Position numbers and translations under genes: made by a program. Positions 35,551 to 49,257 of a DNA stretch of 64,000 nucleotides are shown piece by piece (within the stretch, counting starts at the first letter, position 1; the number at the start of each line of letters is the position of its first letter). The DNA comes from Boesenbergia rotunda (Eukaryota; Streptophyta; Magnoliopsida; Zingiberales; Zingiberaceae), in the NCBI GenBank assembly GCA_024364735.1, contig JAGFNQ010002297.1, positions 70,831 through 134,830 on the forward strand, given 5' to 3'. The notes under the pieces were generated by a model. It worked only from the letters and a program-made list of their open reading frames with translations. It had not been told where the DNA came from and did no database searches.

Positions 35551-36725
35551 TACTCAAAGACTTTACTGTCCTCAAAATGTCATACATCTGACTCCCTGAT
35601 CCTCCACATGCCTAAAGCTCTCACTATCAAGGCCTCAGTGAAAAGATCTTCCTAGGTTGTCCTCTGATATAATCTAAGCAACAACAGCATTTCCTCTCCT
35701 GGGTGGTACTTGCGCTCTATGTATTTACTCGCCTTATAGGCTCGTGATTCATTCGATTTTGCAACTGCACCATTGTTTATCACAACAAAATGTGATAGTT
35801 TTGAGCAAACCAGGAATCACATCGAAGTCCATCTTGAGGTTCCTGAACCATGTAACTTTCCTGGCCGCCTCAGAGGCTGCCATATACTCAGCTTCCATGG
35901 TGGAGTCCGCCACGCAGCCGCTGCGCGACACTCCTCCAACCTATGGTTCCACCTCCTAAAGTAAACACAAAACCCTGAGGAATACTTATATTTGCCCCTA
36001 TCCGACTGGAAGTTTGTATTTATATAACCCATAGGAGATTGGTCAGCCCAATAAACCAGCATATAATCCTTAGTCCTTTTCAAACACTAATATATGCTTT
36101 TACCGCAATCCAATTTCCCTAACTTAGGTTACTCTGATATCTGCTATCCATGCTCATAACAAAGCAGATATTCGGTCTCGTTTCTAGCATACATGAGGCT
36201 TCCTATAGCCGACGCTAAAGGAACCGCCATTATTTGCTCTATCTCCTTTGATGTTCTAAACATATCTCCTTAGATAGAGTAGCTCCACAGCTGAAAAGTA
36301 CAAAACCTTTCTTGGAGGTTTTCATGCTAAAACGAGCTAAGACAGTGTCTCTGTTTGAAGCTTAGGATAAACACAACATTCTTCTCTGGTGATCCCTTAG
36401 AACTTTGATCGCCAAGGATGTGTCCTGCTTCTCCTAAGTCCTTCATACCAACTGTTTGGACAACCATATCCTTACGTCTGATAATACTTTGTCATTGTTG
36501 CCAACTAACAAAATATTATCTACGTATAGAACAAGAATACCACTACGTTTCCGTCACATTTCTTACATACACAAATCTCATCAGTCCTTTGAACAAATCC
36601 ATATGATTGGATTATCTCTTTAAAGCGGATGTTCCTCGTCATAGGTCTAGGATTCTTGATTCATGGTCGCTAGGGACCGAGTCCGAAGACTCTCCCAAGA
36701 ACATGAATCCTTCTGGTTGACTAAC
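35551..36725 (-). pseudogene. Copia pol remnant (RT to RNase H)
   Basis: Minus-strand pieces in several frames recall the Copia RT thumb and RNase H: 35749-35931 (EAEYMAASEAARKVTWFRNL) and 35817-36083 (YWADQSPMGYINTNFQSDRG, close to the RNase H D-x-A-G-D region). Further upstream, near 36700, there is a stretch like the PEGF motif of RT. Many stops and frameshifts. It is interrupted at 36726 by the Angela-like LTR. Confidence 0.7.
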
Positions 36726-38632
36726 TGTTGGGATCTCCCGGCACCAAAATACAAAAATGCAGCGGAAACAAGATCCCTCGAGAGATCCATGAGAAAGAAA
36801 ACTTGTACGAAGTTCATCTATCTAATAGATCTATCTACAGTGTATACCTTTGGAGCGTGCCCTTTTGCTTATCCCGCTCGTCCAAGATGCGCTAGATCTC
36901 TTGCACGTTCAAGTGTCCGTGCCTCTATTCGTATCCACACGGACACAATCTCTCAACTTTGGGAAGAACTACCTTAGTTGTGCTAGCAACTTGAGGTAAT
37001 TAACAAGACCACCGAGAACCCAACAAGGGTTTCAGCCAAGGAGGAGAAGAGGAAGAAGAGTGGAAGGGAAGAAGAGAAAACAATCACTTGTCATTCAAAA
37101 TGACTAGACTCTCTTTTATACTCATCCCATAAATATGAAGAGTCTTTGTCTCTTTGACTTCCCTTCATTAAAACCAATAAAGAGCACATCTTTTCATGTG
37201 ACTCTTCACCTTCTCTTCATCCAATGAAGAGAGACTTTTCTCTTTCCTTCATTAAACACATTAATGATTTTTCCCATGCAATTCCGACCGAGCCTCTCTG
37301 GCTTCTGACCAGGTCTCCCGACCAAGTCTGCCGAGCAAGTCGCCGAGCTCCCGACCCAGTTTGTCGAGCTCCCGACCCAGTCTGCCGAGCGCCGAGCTCC
37401 CGACCCAGTCTACCGAGCGACGAGCTCCCGACCAAGTTTGCCGAGTGCCGACCCAGTTTGCCGAGCGCCGACCCAGTCTTCCGAGCGCCGAGCTCCCGAC
37501 CAAGTTCCTGAGCTCCTGACCCGAGCTCTCGATCAGATCTCCCGATTAGATTTCCCAAGTTCTCAACTCGGGCTCCCACTCAGATTTCCCGAGTTCCCAA
37601 CTCGGGCTCCTGATCAGATTTCCCGAGTTCCCAACTCGGGCTCCCGATCAGACTTCCCGAAGCTTCATGTCCTTAGTGTGTGACCCAATAGGTTCTCGTG
37701 ATGTTGGCAATGTGCCTGAACACCTTAGACACATGAGCAATGAGCGGAAACTAGCAATGCATCATTGCTACCCAAGTAACAAGAAAAGTCGAGATCCGAC
37801 TAAACCTCCGTGACTATGATAATGTATGACCTTGTCCTTCTATCCTTGATATCTAAATTGACCAATGAGGTATAGACCGTGTCATCCTCGATCAATCTAT
37901 GTGTTTCTTGATCCCCGAGTAGACTCACTCAAATAAATGAGCACAATATCTCATATTGACTGATTTGAGCATGACCATGCGTTTCAGTAGTCTTACTCGA
38001 TCAAGGGGCCCACAGATATCACTCCTGTCATATGGGAGGTATAGATCCCATCTACATCATTCACATCCCTCCGCATAATTCATTACATACCCAGTGATCG
38101 CCTTTATAGTCCACCATGTTACGAGTGACGTTTGACAATACCAAAGTACATAACTCCTTATGTAGGGAACCGTAGTGACTTCAGGTCTAAGGACTATTCA
38201 TACTAATAGTCACATGAGAACGTTTATGACACTCATATGACAATCTATGAAACTTTCTAATGGCAGGTCAATTCAGTACACATTCTCTAATGTATACCAA
38301 TGTGTCAACTTGATATCACATATCCATGACTTGTGAGCTCAAGTCATCAATTAACCTACATGCTAGGCTCCATGTATTAATATTGTCTCTGAATATTAAT
38401 GCTTGACTAGGAATAATTTAGTGTTGTGTTCTCTACATTATCTCACTATCGATTCAACCAATCGATATAATATAGATAAGAACTTACTACATAAGGACAT
38501 TATTATACTTAGTTATTTGGCACAAAAATAAAGTAAGTATAATAACCAAACATGCCTTTATTAATGATAGAATATGATACAAAAAGGTCCTAGTCAATCA
38601 TTACATAATTGGCTCTAGGGCTCCTACTAATA
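36726..38632 (-). repeat. 3' LTR of the Angela-like Copia element
   Basis: About 1.9 kb. On the minus strand it starts TATTAG (a TG-to-TA change) at about 38632, after the polypurine tract AGTGGGAGAT (38634-38643), and ends GGGAGATCCCAACA at 36726. 37290-37660 is a CCGAGCTCCCGACCCAGTC-type tandem array. Confidence 0.78.
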
Positions 38633-38643
38633 ATCTCCCACTA

Positions 38644-41600
38644 ACACTAGTGCCAATCACTGTAATATCTAATACCCAGTGACCTAGTGTGATCATCATG
38701 CTTCTTTTATGCCAAAGCCTTGGTCAAAGGATCTGCGATGTTAGAATCAGTGTGTACTCTGCATATCCTCACATCTCCTCTATCGATAATCTCTCGAATG
38801 AGATGGAAGCGCCGTAGTATGTGTTTGGTCTGCTGATGAGAGCGAGGTTCCTTAGCCTGTGCAATAGCCCCATTGTTGTCACAATAGAGGTCTATCGGGT
38901 TTACTATGCTAGGATCCACACCAAGCTCTGTAATGAACTTCTGGATCCAAACAACCACTTTTGCCGCCTCAACGCAGCAATATACTCAGCCTCTGTTATA
39001 GAATCTGCGATTGTGTCCTGCTTTGAACTCTTCCAGCTCACACTGCCACCATTCAAGCAAAATACATACCCTGACTGCGATCTAAAATCATCCATGTCTG
39101 TTTGGAAGCTTGCGTCACTGTAACCTTTTATAGCTAGCTCCTCATTGCCTTCAAATATCAAGAAATATTCTTTCATCCTTCGTAAGTACCTAAGAATATT
39201 CTTGACAGCTGTCCAGTGACTTTCACCTGGATTTGACTGGTACCTGCTCGTCATGCTCAAAGCATACGAGACATCTGGACGAGTACAAAGCATGACATAT
39301 ATGATAGACCCTATAGCGGATGTATAAGGGATCTGATCCATATGGTCTCTCTCCCCCTTAGAAGAGGGACCTTGAGTCTTCGAAAGACTCACACCATGTG
39401 ACATTGGCCGAAATCCCTTCTTGGAATTCTGCATGGTAAAACGATTAAGCACCTTGTCAATATATGTACTCTGACTTAAGCCAAGCAATCTCTTAGATCT
39501 ATCTCTATAGATCTTGATGCCTAGGATATAGGCTGCATCACCTAAGTCTTTCATTGAGAAATAATTCCCTAGCCACGTCTTCACAGACTATAGTGAAGGG
39601 ATATCATTCCCAATGAGGAGTATGTCGTCTACATACAAGATTAGGAAGATAACAATGCTCCCACTAACCCTCTTGTAGACACAGGGTTCATCTTCATTCT
39701 TGATAAAATCAAACGCTTTGATTGCATCATCGAATCGAAGATTCTAGCTTCGAGAAGCTTGCTTTATCCCATAAATGGACCTTTGCAACTTACATACCTT
39801 TCTAGCATGCTCTGGATCTACAAAACCCTCAGGTTGTGTCATGTACACATCCTCGAGTAGATTCCCATTTAGGAATGTGGTTTTGACATACATCTGCCAG
39901 ATCTCGTAATCATGGTAAGCTGCAATAGCAAGCATGATCCGAATAGACTTAAGCATCGCAACTGGTGAAAAGGTTTCATCATAGTCAATACCATGAATTT
40001 GTTTGAAATCTTTAGCTACCAATCACCCTTTATAGGTATGCATGAGTCCATCCATGTCAGTCTTTCTTCTAAAGACCCACTTACACCCAATGGGTTTAAT
40101 TCCCTCAGGTGGATTAACCAAAGTCCATACTTGGTTAGTGTACATGGATTCCATTTCGGACCTCATGGCTTCTAGCCATTTCTTAGAATCTGGGCTCATC
40201 ACATCTTCTTGATAGGATGTAGGCTCATTCAACTCAATAAGCATAACGTCATCATGGTCAGACAAGAGAAATGAGTATCTCTCAGGCTGATGACGTATCC
40301 TATCAGATCTGCGAAGAGGTTGGTCTACTTGAACAGCTTGTTGTTCCACAACATCTTGTGCAACAATCTCATGATCCACAACATCTTGTGGTGCCTGTTC
40401 AATGTCCATTAAGGCCTCAGTGCTATCTGTATCTTGAACTTCTTCAAGATGGATTTTACTCCCACTAATTCTTTTAGAAATAAACTCCTTTTCTAGAAAA
40501 ACATCATTTCTAGTTACAAACACTTTGCCCAGTGTGGGATTGTAAAAGTAATATCCCTTTGTTTCCTTGGGATATCCTACAAAATAGCACTTATCAGATT
40601 TGGGTCCTTGTTTATCTGAGCCTTGACGTCGAACGTAAGCCTCACAACCCCAAATCTTCATAAAAGACATCGTGGGACTCTTCTCAGTCCATATCGTATA
40701 TGGTATCATTATGACGACCTTTGATGGGGCTCGGTTAAGTGTGAAAAGAGCCGTCTCTAGAGCGTATCCCTAGAAGGAAGTAGGAAGATCTGTCTGACTC
40801 ATCATCGATCGTACCATATCTAATAGAGTATGATTTCTCCAGTCAGATACACTATTCCACTGTGGTGTTCCAGGTGGAGTGAGTTGGGATATGATCTCAC
40901 ACTCTGCTAGATAGTCATGAAACTCTTGGCTAAGGTATTCACCACCTCGATCTGATCGAAGCATCTTAATACTTTTGCCAAGTTGATTTTGTACTTCACT
41001 CTTGAATTCTTTGAACTTTTCAAAGGATTATGACTTGTGTTTCATGAGATACACATAGCCATATCTACTGACATCATCAGTGAAAGTGATGAAGTACTGA
41101 TAGCTTCCTCTAGCTGTGACATTGAAAGGGTCACATACATCAGTATGTATGAGTCCTAACAAATTTGTTGCTCTTTCGCCATGTCCACTAAATGGAGTCT
41201 TGGTCATCTTGCCTAGAAGACAAGATTCACATGTCTCATATGATTAAAAATCAAATGAGTCCAGTAATCCATCCTTATGGAGCTGGGATATGTGACTCTC
41301 ATTTATATGTCCTAAGCGACAATCCTAGAGATATGTTTGGTTCAAATCATTTGGTTTGAACCGTTTGGTATTTATGTTATAGATTGGGTTATCTAGATCT
41401 AGAACATAGAGTTTATTCATAAGTGGTGCATTACAATAGAACATGTCATTTACCATTATAGAACAACTTTATCCTTTATGATAAATGAAAATCCTTTCTT
41501 GTCCAAACAAGATACTAAAATTATGTTCTTAGTTAATGCAGGTACATAAAAGCACTCCTCTAATCCTAAGATAAGCCTAGTGGGCAAAGACAAGGAATAT

Positions 41601-42304
41601 ATTCCTACAGCAATAGCAGCAACTCTTGCTCCATTGCCTACCCGTAGGTCCACTTCGCCCTTTGTCAATGATCTAGATCTTTGAAGGCCCTGCACATTAG
41701 TACAAATGTGAGATACACATCCAGTATCTAATACCCAAGAAGAAGAGATAGATAGATTGACTTTTATAACAAAAATACCTGAGGCAGAAGTCTCACTTCT
41801 TTTCTTCTTTACTTCCTCTAGGTAAAGTTTGCAATTCCTCTTCCAATGTCCAGTCTCACCACAATGGAAGCAGGCCCCTTCCTTAGGCACCCTGCCTTTA
41901 ACCTTGGATGTAGTAGCTTTGGCCTTGCCTTTGGCTTGGGTCTTACCCTTGCCTTTAGGCTTCCATTGGCCTTTGCCCTTGTGTACCATTAGTACATTAC
42001 TGGTCTTGGTTTTCTGAGATTGAGTTCAGCAGTTCTTAACATGTTGAGCATCTCAGACAAAGGTTTGTCAATTTCATTCATGTTATAGTTCATGACAAAT
42101 TGATTGTACCCTTCTGATAACGATTGTAGGATAAGGTTTGTTGTCAATTCTTGGCCCAATGGAAATCCTAGTCTTTCAAGGTTCTCGACATACCCAAACA
42201 TCTTGAGTATGTGAGTTCCTACAGGAGTTCCTTCTTGCATCTTCCATGCAAATAGGGCTTTAGATACCTCAAACCGCTCTTGCCTAGGTTGCCCTTGATA
42301 TAGT
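38644..42304 (-). pseudogene. Angela-like Copia gag-pol, decayed
   Basis: Read on the minus strand from 42304. First is gag (41989-42304, FEVSKALFAWKMQEGTPVGT). Then come a zinc knuckle and protease (41456-41989, CFHCGETGHWKRNC, VLDTG). Integrase follows (40770-40964 and 40023-40709), then RT (39744-40022, plus the ILYVDDILLI box near 39605-39640) and RNase H (38904-39584 and 38707-38958, ending ADPLTKAL). Key residues are lost: the first RT aspartate is Tyr (QMYVKTTFLNG), the integrase glutamate region reads SVSDWRN, and a TAG interrupts RT near 39590. The lineage is tentative. The 5' LTR and primer site are missing because the sequence ends at the N at 42305. Confidence 0.85.
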
Positions 42305-42305
42305 N
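42305..42305. other. Single ambiguous base (N) at a head-to-head element junction
   Basis: The only N in the window. Left of it a minus-strand Copia gag is cut mid-frame; right of it a plus-strand Copia RT begins mid-frame. It probably marks an assembly join of unknown gap size. Confidence 0.8.
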
Positions 42306-43177
42306 TATCCTTGGGATTAGAATCTATAGAGATAGATCAAAACGGTTGCTTGGTCTTTCGCAGTCTACATATATAGACCGAGTGCTAAAAAGGTTTAGCA
42401 TGTCGGAATCCAAGAAAGGTTACCTTCCCATCAGGCATGGGATCAACCTTTCGAAGTCTATGTGTCCGCGCACAGAAGACGAGAGGATTGCATGAATAAG
42501 ATTCCCTATGCATCCGCAATAGGATCTATCATGTATGCTATGTTATGTACAAGGCCCGATGTATCATATGCTTTGAGTGTCACAAGCAGATACCAGTCGG
42601 ATCCAGGAATGGATCATTGGGCGGCTGTAAGACAATCCTTAAGTACTTAAGAAGAACTAAGGATATTTCTAATATATGGAGAAGGAGATGTAATACGTGG
42701 GTATACAGATGCCAGTTTCCAGACAGATAAGGATGACTCCAAATCACAGTCTGGATACGTATTACTTGAATGGAGGCACAGTAAGTTGGAAAGGTTCCAA
42801 ACAAGACACCGTAGCAGATTCTGCCACGGAAGCGGAGTATATCACAGCTTCGGAAGCAGCAAGGAAGCAGTTTGGATCAAGAAGTTTGTCTCAAACTTGG
42901 TGTGGTTCCAACCATTGATGAAGCAGTGCCGGTTTGCTGCGACAACAATGGAGCTATTGCACAAGCGAAGGAACCAAGGTCTCATCAACGATCCAAACAC
43001 GTGCTTCGCCGCTATCATCAGATCAGAGAGATTATAAGTAGGAATGACATACAAATTGAGAAAATTCCCACTGAAAGGAATTTAGCGGATCCTTTAACTA
43101 AGGCCTTGCCTCAAAACAAGTTTGAGGTCATGTTTAGATCTGTGGTATTGGATACCGTAGCGGATTGACATTAGGCC
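42306..43177 (+). pseudogene. Copia pol fragment (RT thumb to RNase H end)
   Basis: Plus-strand pieces in several frames read RIYRDRSKRLLGLSQSTYID, then MNKIPYASAIGSIMYAMLCT, the Copia RT-RNase H linker. They continue to CCDNNGAIAQAKEPRSHQRS and NLADPLTKALP at the RNase H end. The frame shifts near 42640 and 42760, so it is not functional. The polypurine tract at 43178-43188 and the LTR follow. It is related to the minus-strand element left of the N. Confidence 0.85.
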
Positions 43178-43188
43178 AAGTGGGAGTT

Positions 43189-45500
43189 TGTTAGTGATAT
43201 GAGAGAAGTGTCCTAAGGCAATCGCCTTATGATTGTAAACATTTATTTTCAATAAATGATAATTCACTATTTGAGTATACATGTTTGTATTTGATTGGGA
43301 TCTTAAACTCATATACTGAATGTCCGCCATACAATTCACAGCATAAGAGAATTTGTGATGGGATCACAACTAGTGATTATCTCTAAATGTGCAAATGTGA
43401 ATTGTTGGAAATATCCCTAGTCGATGAATTGATAAATACGGACATTATCAATTCTGTTGAGACTAGCATGGGTTATTCTCTATTCAGCTGATTCTCACTG
43501 GCTGGTGACATTGGGATGTCCGGAGATAAACATGGATGCTAGTTAAGGGAACTAGTTCATTGGAGTGACTAGCTGTAAGACTTCATATGGGAATCTACAT
43601 GTAGATATGTCAATGAAGATCTTACTGCGGCTTAAGTGCGATGTTCCTTTGACTTGCGGTGTTCAAGTCATCTTGGTCATGGAGACTTATACTTTGACAT
43701 CTTAAGCAAGCATCTCCAAGGAGGTGTGGACCCAGGATGATCGGGTATAAGCCGAAGTGCCCCGAAGATGTTGAACAGCCTACAAAGGATTCACCACTCC
43801 TTGCGAGGAGATGTATACCCAGGCCTATCGTCGGATTGTTACTCAAAGCCTATGACCAGAGCATATCATGTTAAGAGTGCGAGTCTCTTAAATACATGAG
43901 AGTAATTAGAAATCCAAAGGACGAGAAAGACACTACTTGGGCTAGGTGTGACGTAGTCAGCCTAGTGGGGACTGACACCATTGACCGTATCCTGAACCAA
44001 GTGGGTATAAGGTGGTGAAGGGAATGAGGCACGATTTAGTAGAGCTGCTGAAGGGTTTCAGAATAATTTCTTCTGAGGTCAAACCGTTGATCTTTCGATT
44101 AATTGGGGATCATGATGTACTACTAGGTGTCACTCATGATCGTTCTATAATTAGTTAATTATAGACGGCCAACATAAATCGAAAGCCTATTTAGTCACAC
44201 GCACTACGAGTAATCCGAGGGATTTAAAACGAGTTGAAAATTGGATTTTCCGATCAAGAGAAATAAGTCGAATCTGAGTTAATCAGAGGCGCAATGGAAG
44301 CTAAAAATGGCTAAGTCTTTTGAAGGCTTTTTGGGCGAATTAAATGAGTTTAATTCGCGACCGGTTCGGGTTGGTTTGGCCGGCCAAAGAGGGTGCTAAC
44401 CCTCCTTGTGGTGGCCGGCCATTAAAGGGAGATTAAACCAATTTAATTGGTTTAATTAATAAAATAAATCTAGTGTGATTTGTTTTATAAATTATGGATA
44501 AATAAATTTGTATAAAGAAATTTATATAAATAAAATTTATAGAAATTTATTCTTTAATGGAAGATTAAAATAATCCATGAATTGGTTTATTTTAATTTTA
44601 TAAAATCAATTATGAATTGATTTTTCCATAATAAGAAAGTTTATAAATTTCTTATAAAATTTATTCCATAATTTAAAGAGAAGAAGAATTAGTTTTATTA
44701 TAAATTGGTTTATAATAAAGACTCGGTTTAAACGGAATAATTAATAAGAAAATTTATAAGATAAAATTTCTTATAACTAATTCCGTTAATTCCGTTAATT
44801 CGGTTTAGAGGTAGACTTAGCAAAGGAGTTGCTACTATATAAAGGAACCAAAGGCTAGCCCTTATTCCAATCAATTAATCAAGAGATTAATTACTCTCTC
44901 CCTCTCTCTCTTAATCTCTCCTCCTCTTCTTCTTCCCTTAGGGCCGGCGCACCCTAGCTCCTCTAGGGCCGGCGCAACCTAGCTCCTCTAGGGCCGGCGC
45001 CCAACCAAATCCAAGAAGGTGAAGTTGCCGTGAGCATTGAAGAAGAAGGAGAACCCGAACACGAAGAAGAAGAAGTGGATAGCGACTCCTCTCTTCCCGG
45101 AATTCGATTCCGTTACTTCGTTGGTTAGTCTTCCGTTATTTTCTTTTATTCTTCTAGTTGTGCCTTCCGAGAATCTAGTAGTTCTCGACGGCACAAAACT
45201 CGTGACTTTGCGAAGTCATCCCGAAGAGAACTCGGCGTGGACGCGAATAGAGGCGGAGCTTCCAAGGGACGCTATGGTTGGATCTCGTCCCTTACTTCGA
45301 GTTACGAGAGGTACTTGGTAAATTTGTTTACTTTTCCGCAAAGTTTTATTTTATGATTATGTCAACACAATGTAAGGTTGCATGCTAGATACGAAGTTAA
45401 AATAATTTAGGAAATTATTTTATGCAAACTCTTCCGCTGCACGTAAAAATTTTGAATTTTACGAACTCGTATCCTTGTCGACATGCACCCGGTCCCATCA
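43189..45500 (+). repeat. 3' LTR of the plus-strand Copia fragment
   Basis: 2,312 bp from TGTTAGTGATATGAG to GGTCCCATCA (one A-to-T change from the CCCAACA terminus of the solo copy at 5304-7748). A TATATAAAGG box is near 44838, and three GGGCCGGCGC repeats lie at 44939-45001. Confidence 0.85.
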
Positions 45501-47115
45501 CCCTCTTACCCCAAATCATATGGGGGAGCACCGCTCTTATCTCCTCGTATCACGGAAAAGAGGAGGGATCCCTATCTGCTACCACGCTGCGGATACCACT
45601 ATCAATGAGCGGCCGAGCGGAGCCTTGACAGGATAACTGTACACACCCTCTTGATAGCACCACTAACCCATGAGTGACAGTGTGTGCAGATCCTGATATG
45701 ACTGACGACCCGGCTCAACCACAAGATAGCCCAGATATCACCAATTATGCAATAATGCAAAGATGGTATATGACACTAACACTCATCAAGTAAACGTCAA
45801 AATGATATGCACTGGTTTGAAGCATAAATTATGGTATACAAATAACCTACTAGGCATACAAAAATGCTAGGTATCGATAAACATGTGTACTTTTCAGAAT
45901 CAGAGTATCAAGCATAGAGACTGTATGGAAAATAAATTCGAATATGTCAAAGGGTCAAGCAGTAAGTACCAAGCAGAATAACCAAGAGGCAGATAAAGAT
46001 AATTTTTACTACTATCCATACAAGGAACCATGCATAGAAATCTGAAATATCTATAAAGATAAGTCAGAAGGTACCCGCCTCCAAGTAGGTACTCGTATCA
46101 GAAGAGAATCTCCGTCCAACGAATCTGTGTCCAATCAGGGTCCTATAATAAATGACATAAGTTTAGCTATTACAATACATAACATTTAGCTAAACAATAT
46201 CCTAACTAATTAGGATTGTCCTAATTATCTTGTTTTATTTAATTAATCCTAATTAATGATATGGTCCTGATTATTCTGAATAGTTGCAGTTGCAGTTAGG
46301 TTCAATTTAGATTTATTTCCAGATTAAACCCAAACCTTATTCAATAATATCCGTCAAGGTCAAAGGACCAAACCCAAAACTTAACCTACAATGATCCTTT
46401 CCCAAAACCGAAAAGAAACGATTCATGGCTTGCATTAACTAAGCTCACCAATAGCCAATTCAAGCGATTTGGGAAATTGCTTAGTTGATGTAGTATGCGT
46501 GCGTGCTTTTAACTTTAAATCCTTCCAAACTGTATCTTCACTTGAAACTTTTACTTATTAACCTAAAGAAAATCTATGGATAGACAAAAGGAGAACAGAA
46601 AAATTGAAATGTATACTTTAATTCAGAACAAGCCAACTAATACTCACATTAATGCATTAGTGTTGTTCGACTATAGTTTAAGACATACTACTGTCTCTTT
46701 CATAGGCCCATCACGAGAGGAGGGATTCTCAAGAGAAGACTCAATCCATACCTAATTTATGGTCGTTCGCAAGCAAGGAGAAGACTTTCGGTGAAGGAGA
46801 GGAAGAGGAAGATCGTCGCCGTCGGCTTGGGTCGGGCGGCGTCGTTTGCTTGCGTGAGGAAGAACAGCAAGAAATTGCAACACCGATCGTAGCAGAGGGG
46901 AGGTAGACTTGCTTCGGCGCCGAGAAGGGAAAAACAAGGCTAGGGTCGGGCGGCGTCCCCCTCCACGCGCGCGAAGGAGAAGAGAGGATCGCCTCTCCTG
47001 CGATCGAGCGACAACGTCGGGCTTGTCCCTTTCGAGGATGAACCGCATGGAGAGGAGCGAGTTGTGTCGTGTTTCGGCGGAGAGCAATGAGGAGAAGAGA
47101 ACTAATTTTTATTAG
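45501..47115 (-). repeat. LTR-family fragment shared with 62348-64000
   Basis: Shares ordered blocks with 63240-64000: GAGCACCGCTC-like, GGGATCCCTATCTGCTACCACGC, CACTAACCCATGAGTG, GGTACCCGCCTCC, and TTAGCTATTACA. The purine-rich end at 46740-47110 reads as a pyrimidine-rich leader on the minus strand, which is the only basis for the strand given. No internal coding region attached. Confidence 0.55.
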
Positions 47116-47790
47116 TGGGTGGTACTTTGCAAATAAGCCCTCTTACTTGTTGTTATTATAAACCTCCCCTAAATTTTGGTTTATGCATTAAACCCTTAAA
47201 GTTTTCTTGTTTTACATGTTGCAAAGAGGATAACTCTAATGCCACGTGTCAGGCGCCCCTATGCTTTCGGGCACCCAAGTAGAGCCACGTTAACATTCGG
47301 ATAGACTTGAGCGGGGTTATAAATAGACCTCCAGAGCTCAGTTCTAAACAACAATTGCATTCTACACGATTTTCATTTTAGTTTTCTCTGTCTTCCTGAG
47401 TTCTAGTGTGTGTAAGAGACTTCTCCACTCTAAGGAGTTTGATCTGGAAATTGAGCTTAGTTTTGTCTTGGATTAGCAACCTTCGTAGTTGCAAACCAAG
47501 TAATTGTTTGTGTCTCTACTTTTTGCTATTTACGTTATTAATATGTTTTTGCTTATGTTATTTATTTGTGCTAACTAATCTCCATCTTTATTTAAGCAAG
47601 ACAAAAGATAGATTTTTATTTACAGGGGCAATTCATTTTCCTCTTGCCGACTGCACAATCACCAACACTATACTTTTACCTTGAGGTGTTTATTTTTCTC
47701 ATGCTGATACGATGTTTGAGGTGTCTATCTAATAATACTAACTTATGTTAGGTAGTTAAGTTTTTCTAGGGATTGATCTTATAATCTTTA
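47116..47790. other. Unassigned, LTR-like features
   Basis: No gene. A GGGTTATAAATAGACC box near 47315 and a following pyrimidine-rich stretch resemble an LTR promoter, and GCCACGTGTCAGGCGCCCCT resembles the SIRE-like LTR at about 13260. No ends or partner were found. Confidence 0.35.
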
Positions 47791-47799
47791 TAAATCTTT

Positions 47800-48012
47800 C
47801 TATCCTTCTTCCCCATGGGAACTTTCCACATGCTACTAGGATAAATCGGAAAATGCTCATGGAGACCCATCCGAATGACCATCATTCTTAGGTCCGCTTC
47901 TCACCAGAAGGAAAATTCCCTATAGTGCGCTTCAACTGAGATTCGAACATTAGATCCCTTTGGTTATTCATTGGAGGGCCTAACCATGATACCATTGTCT
48001 CGGAGGCTAATG
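47800..48012 (-). mobile_element. Possible tRNA-derived SINE
   Basis: On the minus strand an A-box-like TATCATGGTTAGG (47979-47991) is followed by a B box GTTCGAATCTC (47938-47948) at tRNA-like spacing, then a tRNA-unrelated tail running into A/T-rich sequence near 47790. Length and order fit a plant SINE; no TSD was established. Confidence 0.4.
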
Positions 48013-49257
48013 TCTTCATTTAATCCTACTTGAGATGCACATATACTAATTATACTAATAGTTTCGTTCGCTTCCACTACTCTGAGAGTTATAATTCAAT
48101 CTCTTTTCTAACTATTCTTATTTCTTCATCCTTTAAGGAATCATCTATAATAATACCTACTTTATTTCTTATTTTACTTCTGTTTTATGTATCATGATAT
48201 AAAATCTCAGTCCCTGTTATCATTGTCTTTTCTCATATCTATTTTATCTCTTATAAACATAAAATATTATTTTTTTCTTATAAACATAAAATATTAATTT
48301 TTTCTAGTCATTGTATGTATCTTTGCTTTACTAGAATATTCCTATATTTAATATCTTAAATTTAAGATAATCAATATTCCTATAATATTTATTCTTGTCC
48401 AACCTATATGTGAGAATTCTTACGTATTTAATATTACACCCAAGTTCATAGCAATCCTTATCAAAATATTGTAATCGAACCATATTAATTTAATAGATCT
48501 ACAACCCGTTTCTTTCGGAGAATAATATAATATTAGCATAATAATTTAATAGATCTACTTATTAATATTGACTGTTAATCTAATACAACTCTCAATATTT
48601 TTCATCCGAGCTTGATTAATTAACATTGACTGTTTTGATAATCACTATACCGTGTAGTTAAACTTTGTTGATAATAAAATATCATTTTATTTTACCAATC
48701 TTAGTGCAATTGGTATATTATAATAAAAGTTCCTAGCAACATTACAATCCTAACTGGTGCATGCTATATTTATGCTATTATATAGCAACAGAAGATCTAA
48801 CACCTATAGCTATGATCTATAGACTTGAGGTTACTACTCATCTCATAAGAGGATCGACATATCTTGATGTTTGTTGGGCAGGTCAAACATATCAATCAAA
48901 TGGTTAGATTAGGTGAGTCAATCATATCCATCAAATAAAACATTAGATCTATCTACATTAGTTGATAAATGATTGATAATTAGTAGACAAGTTTGATTTT
49001 GATAGAATAAAAAATCAGTCTTAATCTGCATCTAACTTTCGCTTACTTTATTTGTTCGTCTTTGTATGAACAAAATATTACATGGCATTCTCTATGCCTG
49101 GTCGATCTGATAATTTAGGCTATAGCTAGCTAACTCGTTGAGAATTGCATAGTGTAGAAACATATCATGGAGAGGTCATTTTGACAACACTGGAAACTAT
49201 ATACCTATATACAAAAGACATTTCGAATATGGATAGATGATCGATACAAGAATCACT
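48013..49257. other. AT-rich intergenic DNA
   Basis: No open frame, element end or repeat recognised. It includes the 3' flank of the receptor kinase gene. Confidence 0.6.

Noticed and set aside
46752..47115. Overlapping Arg-rich ORFs on both strands
   Set aside because: Biased composition of an LTR leader region; no domain signature.
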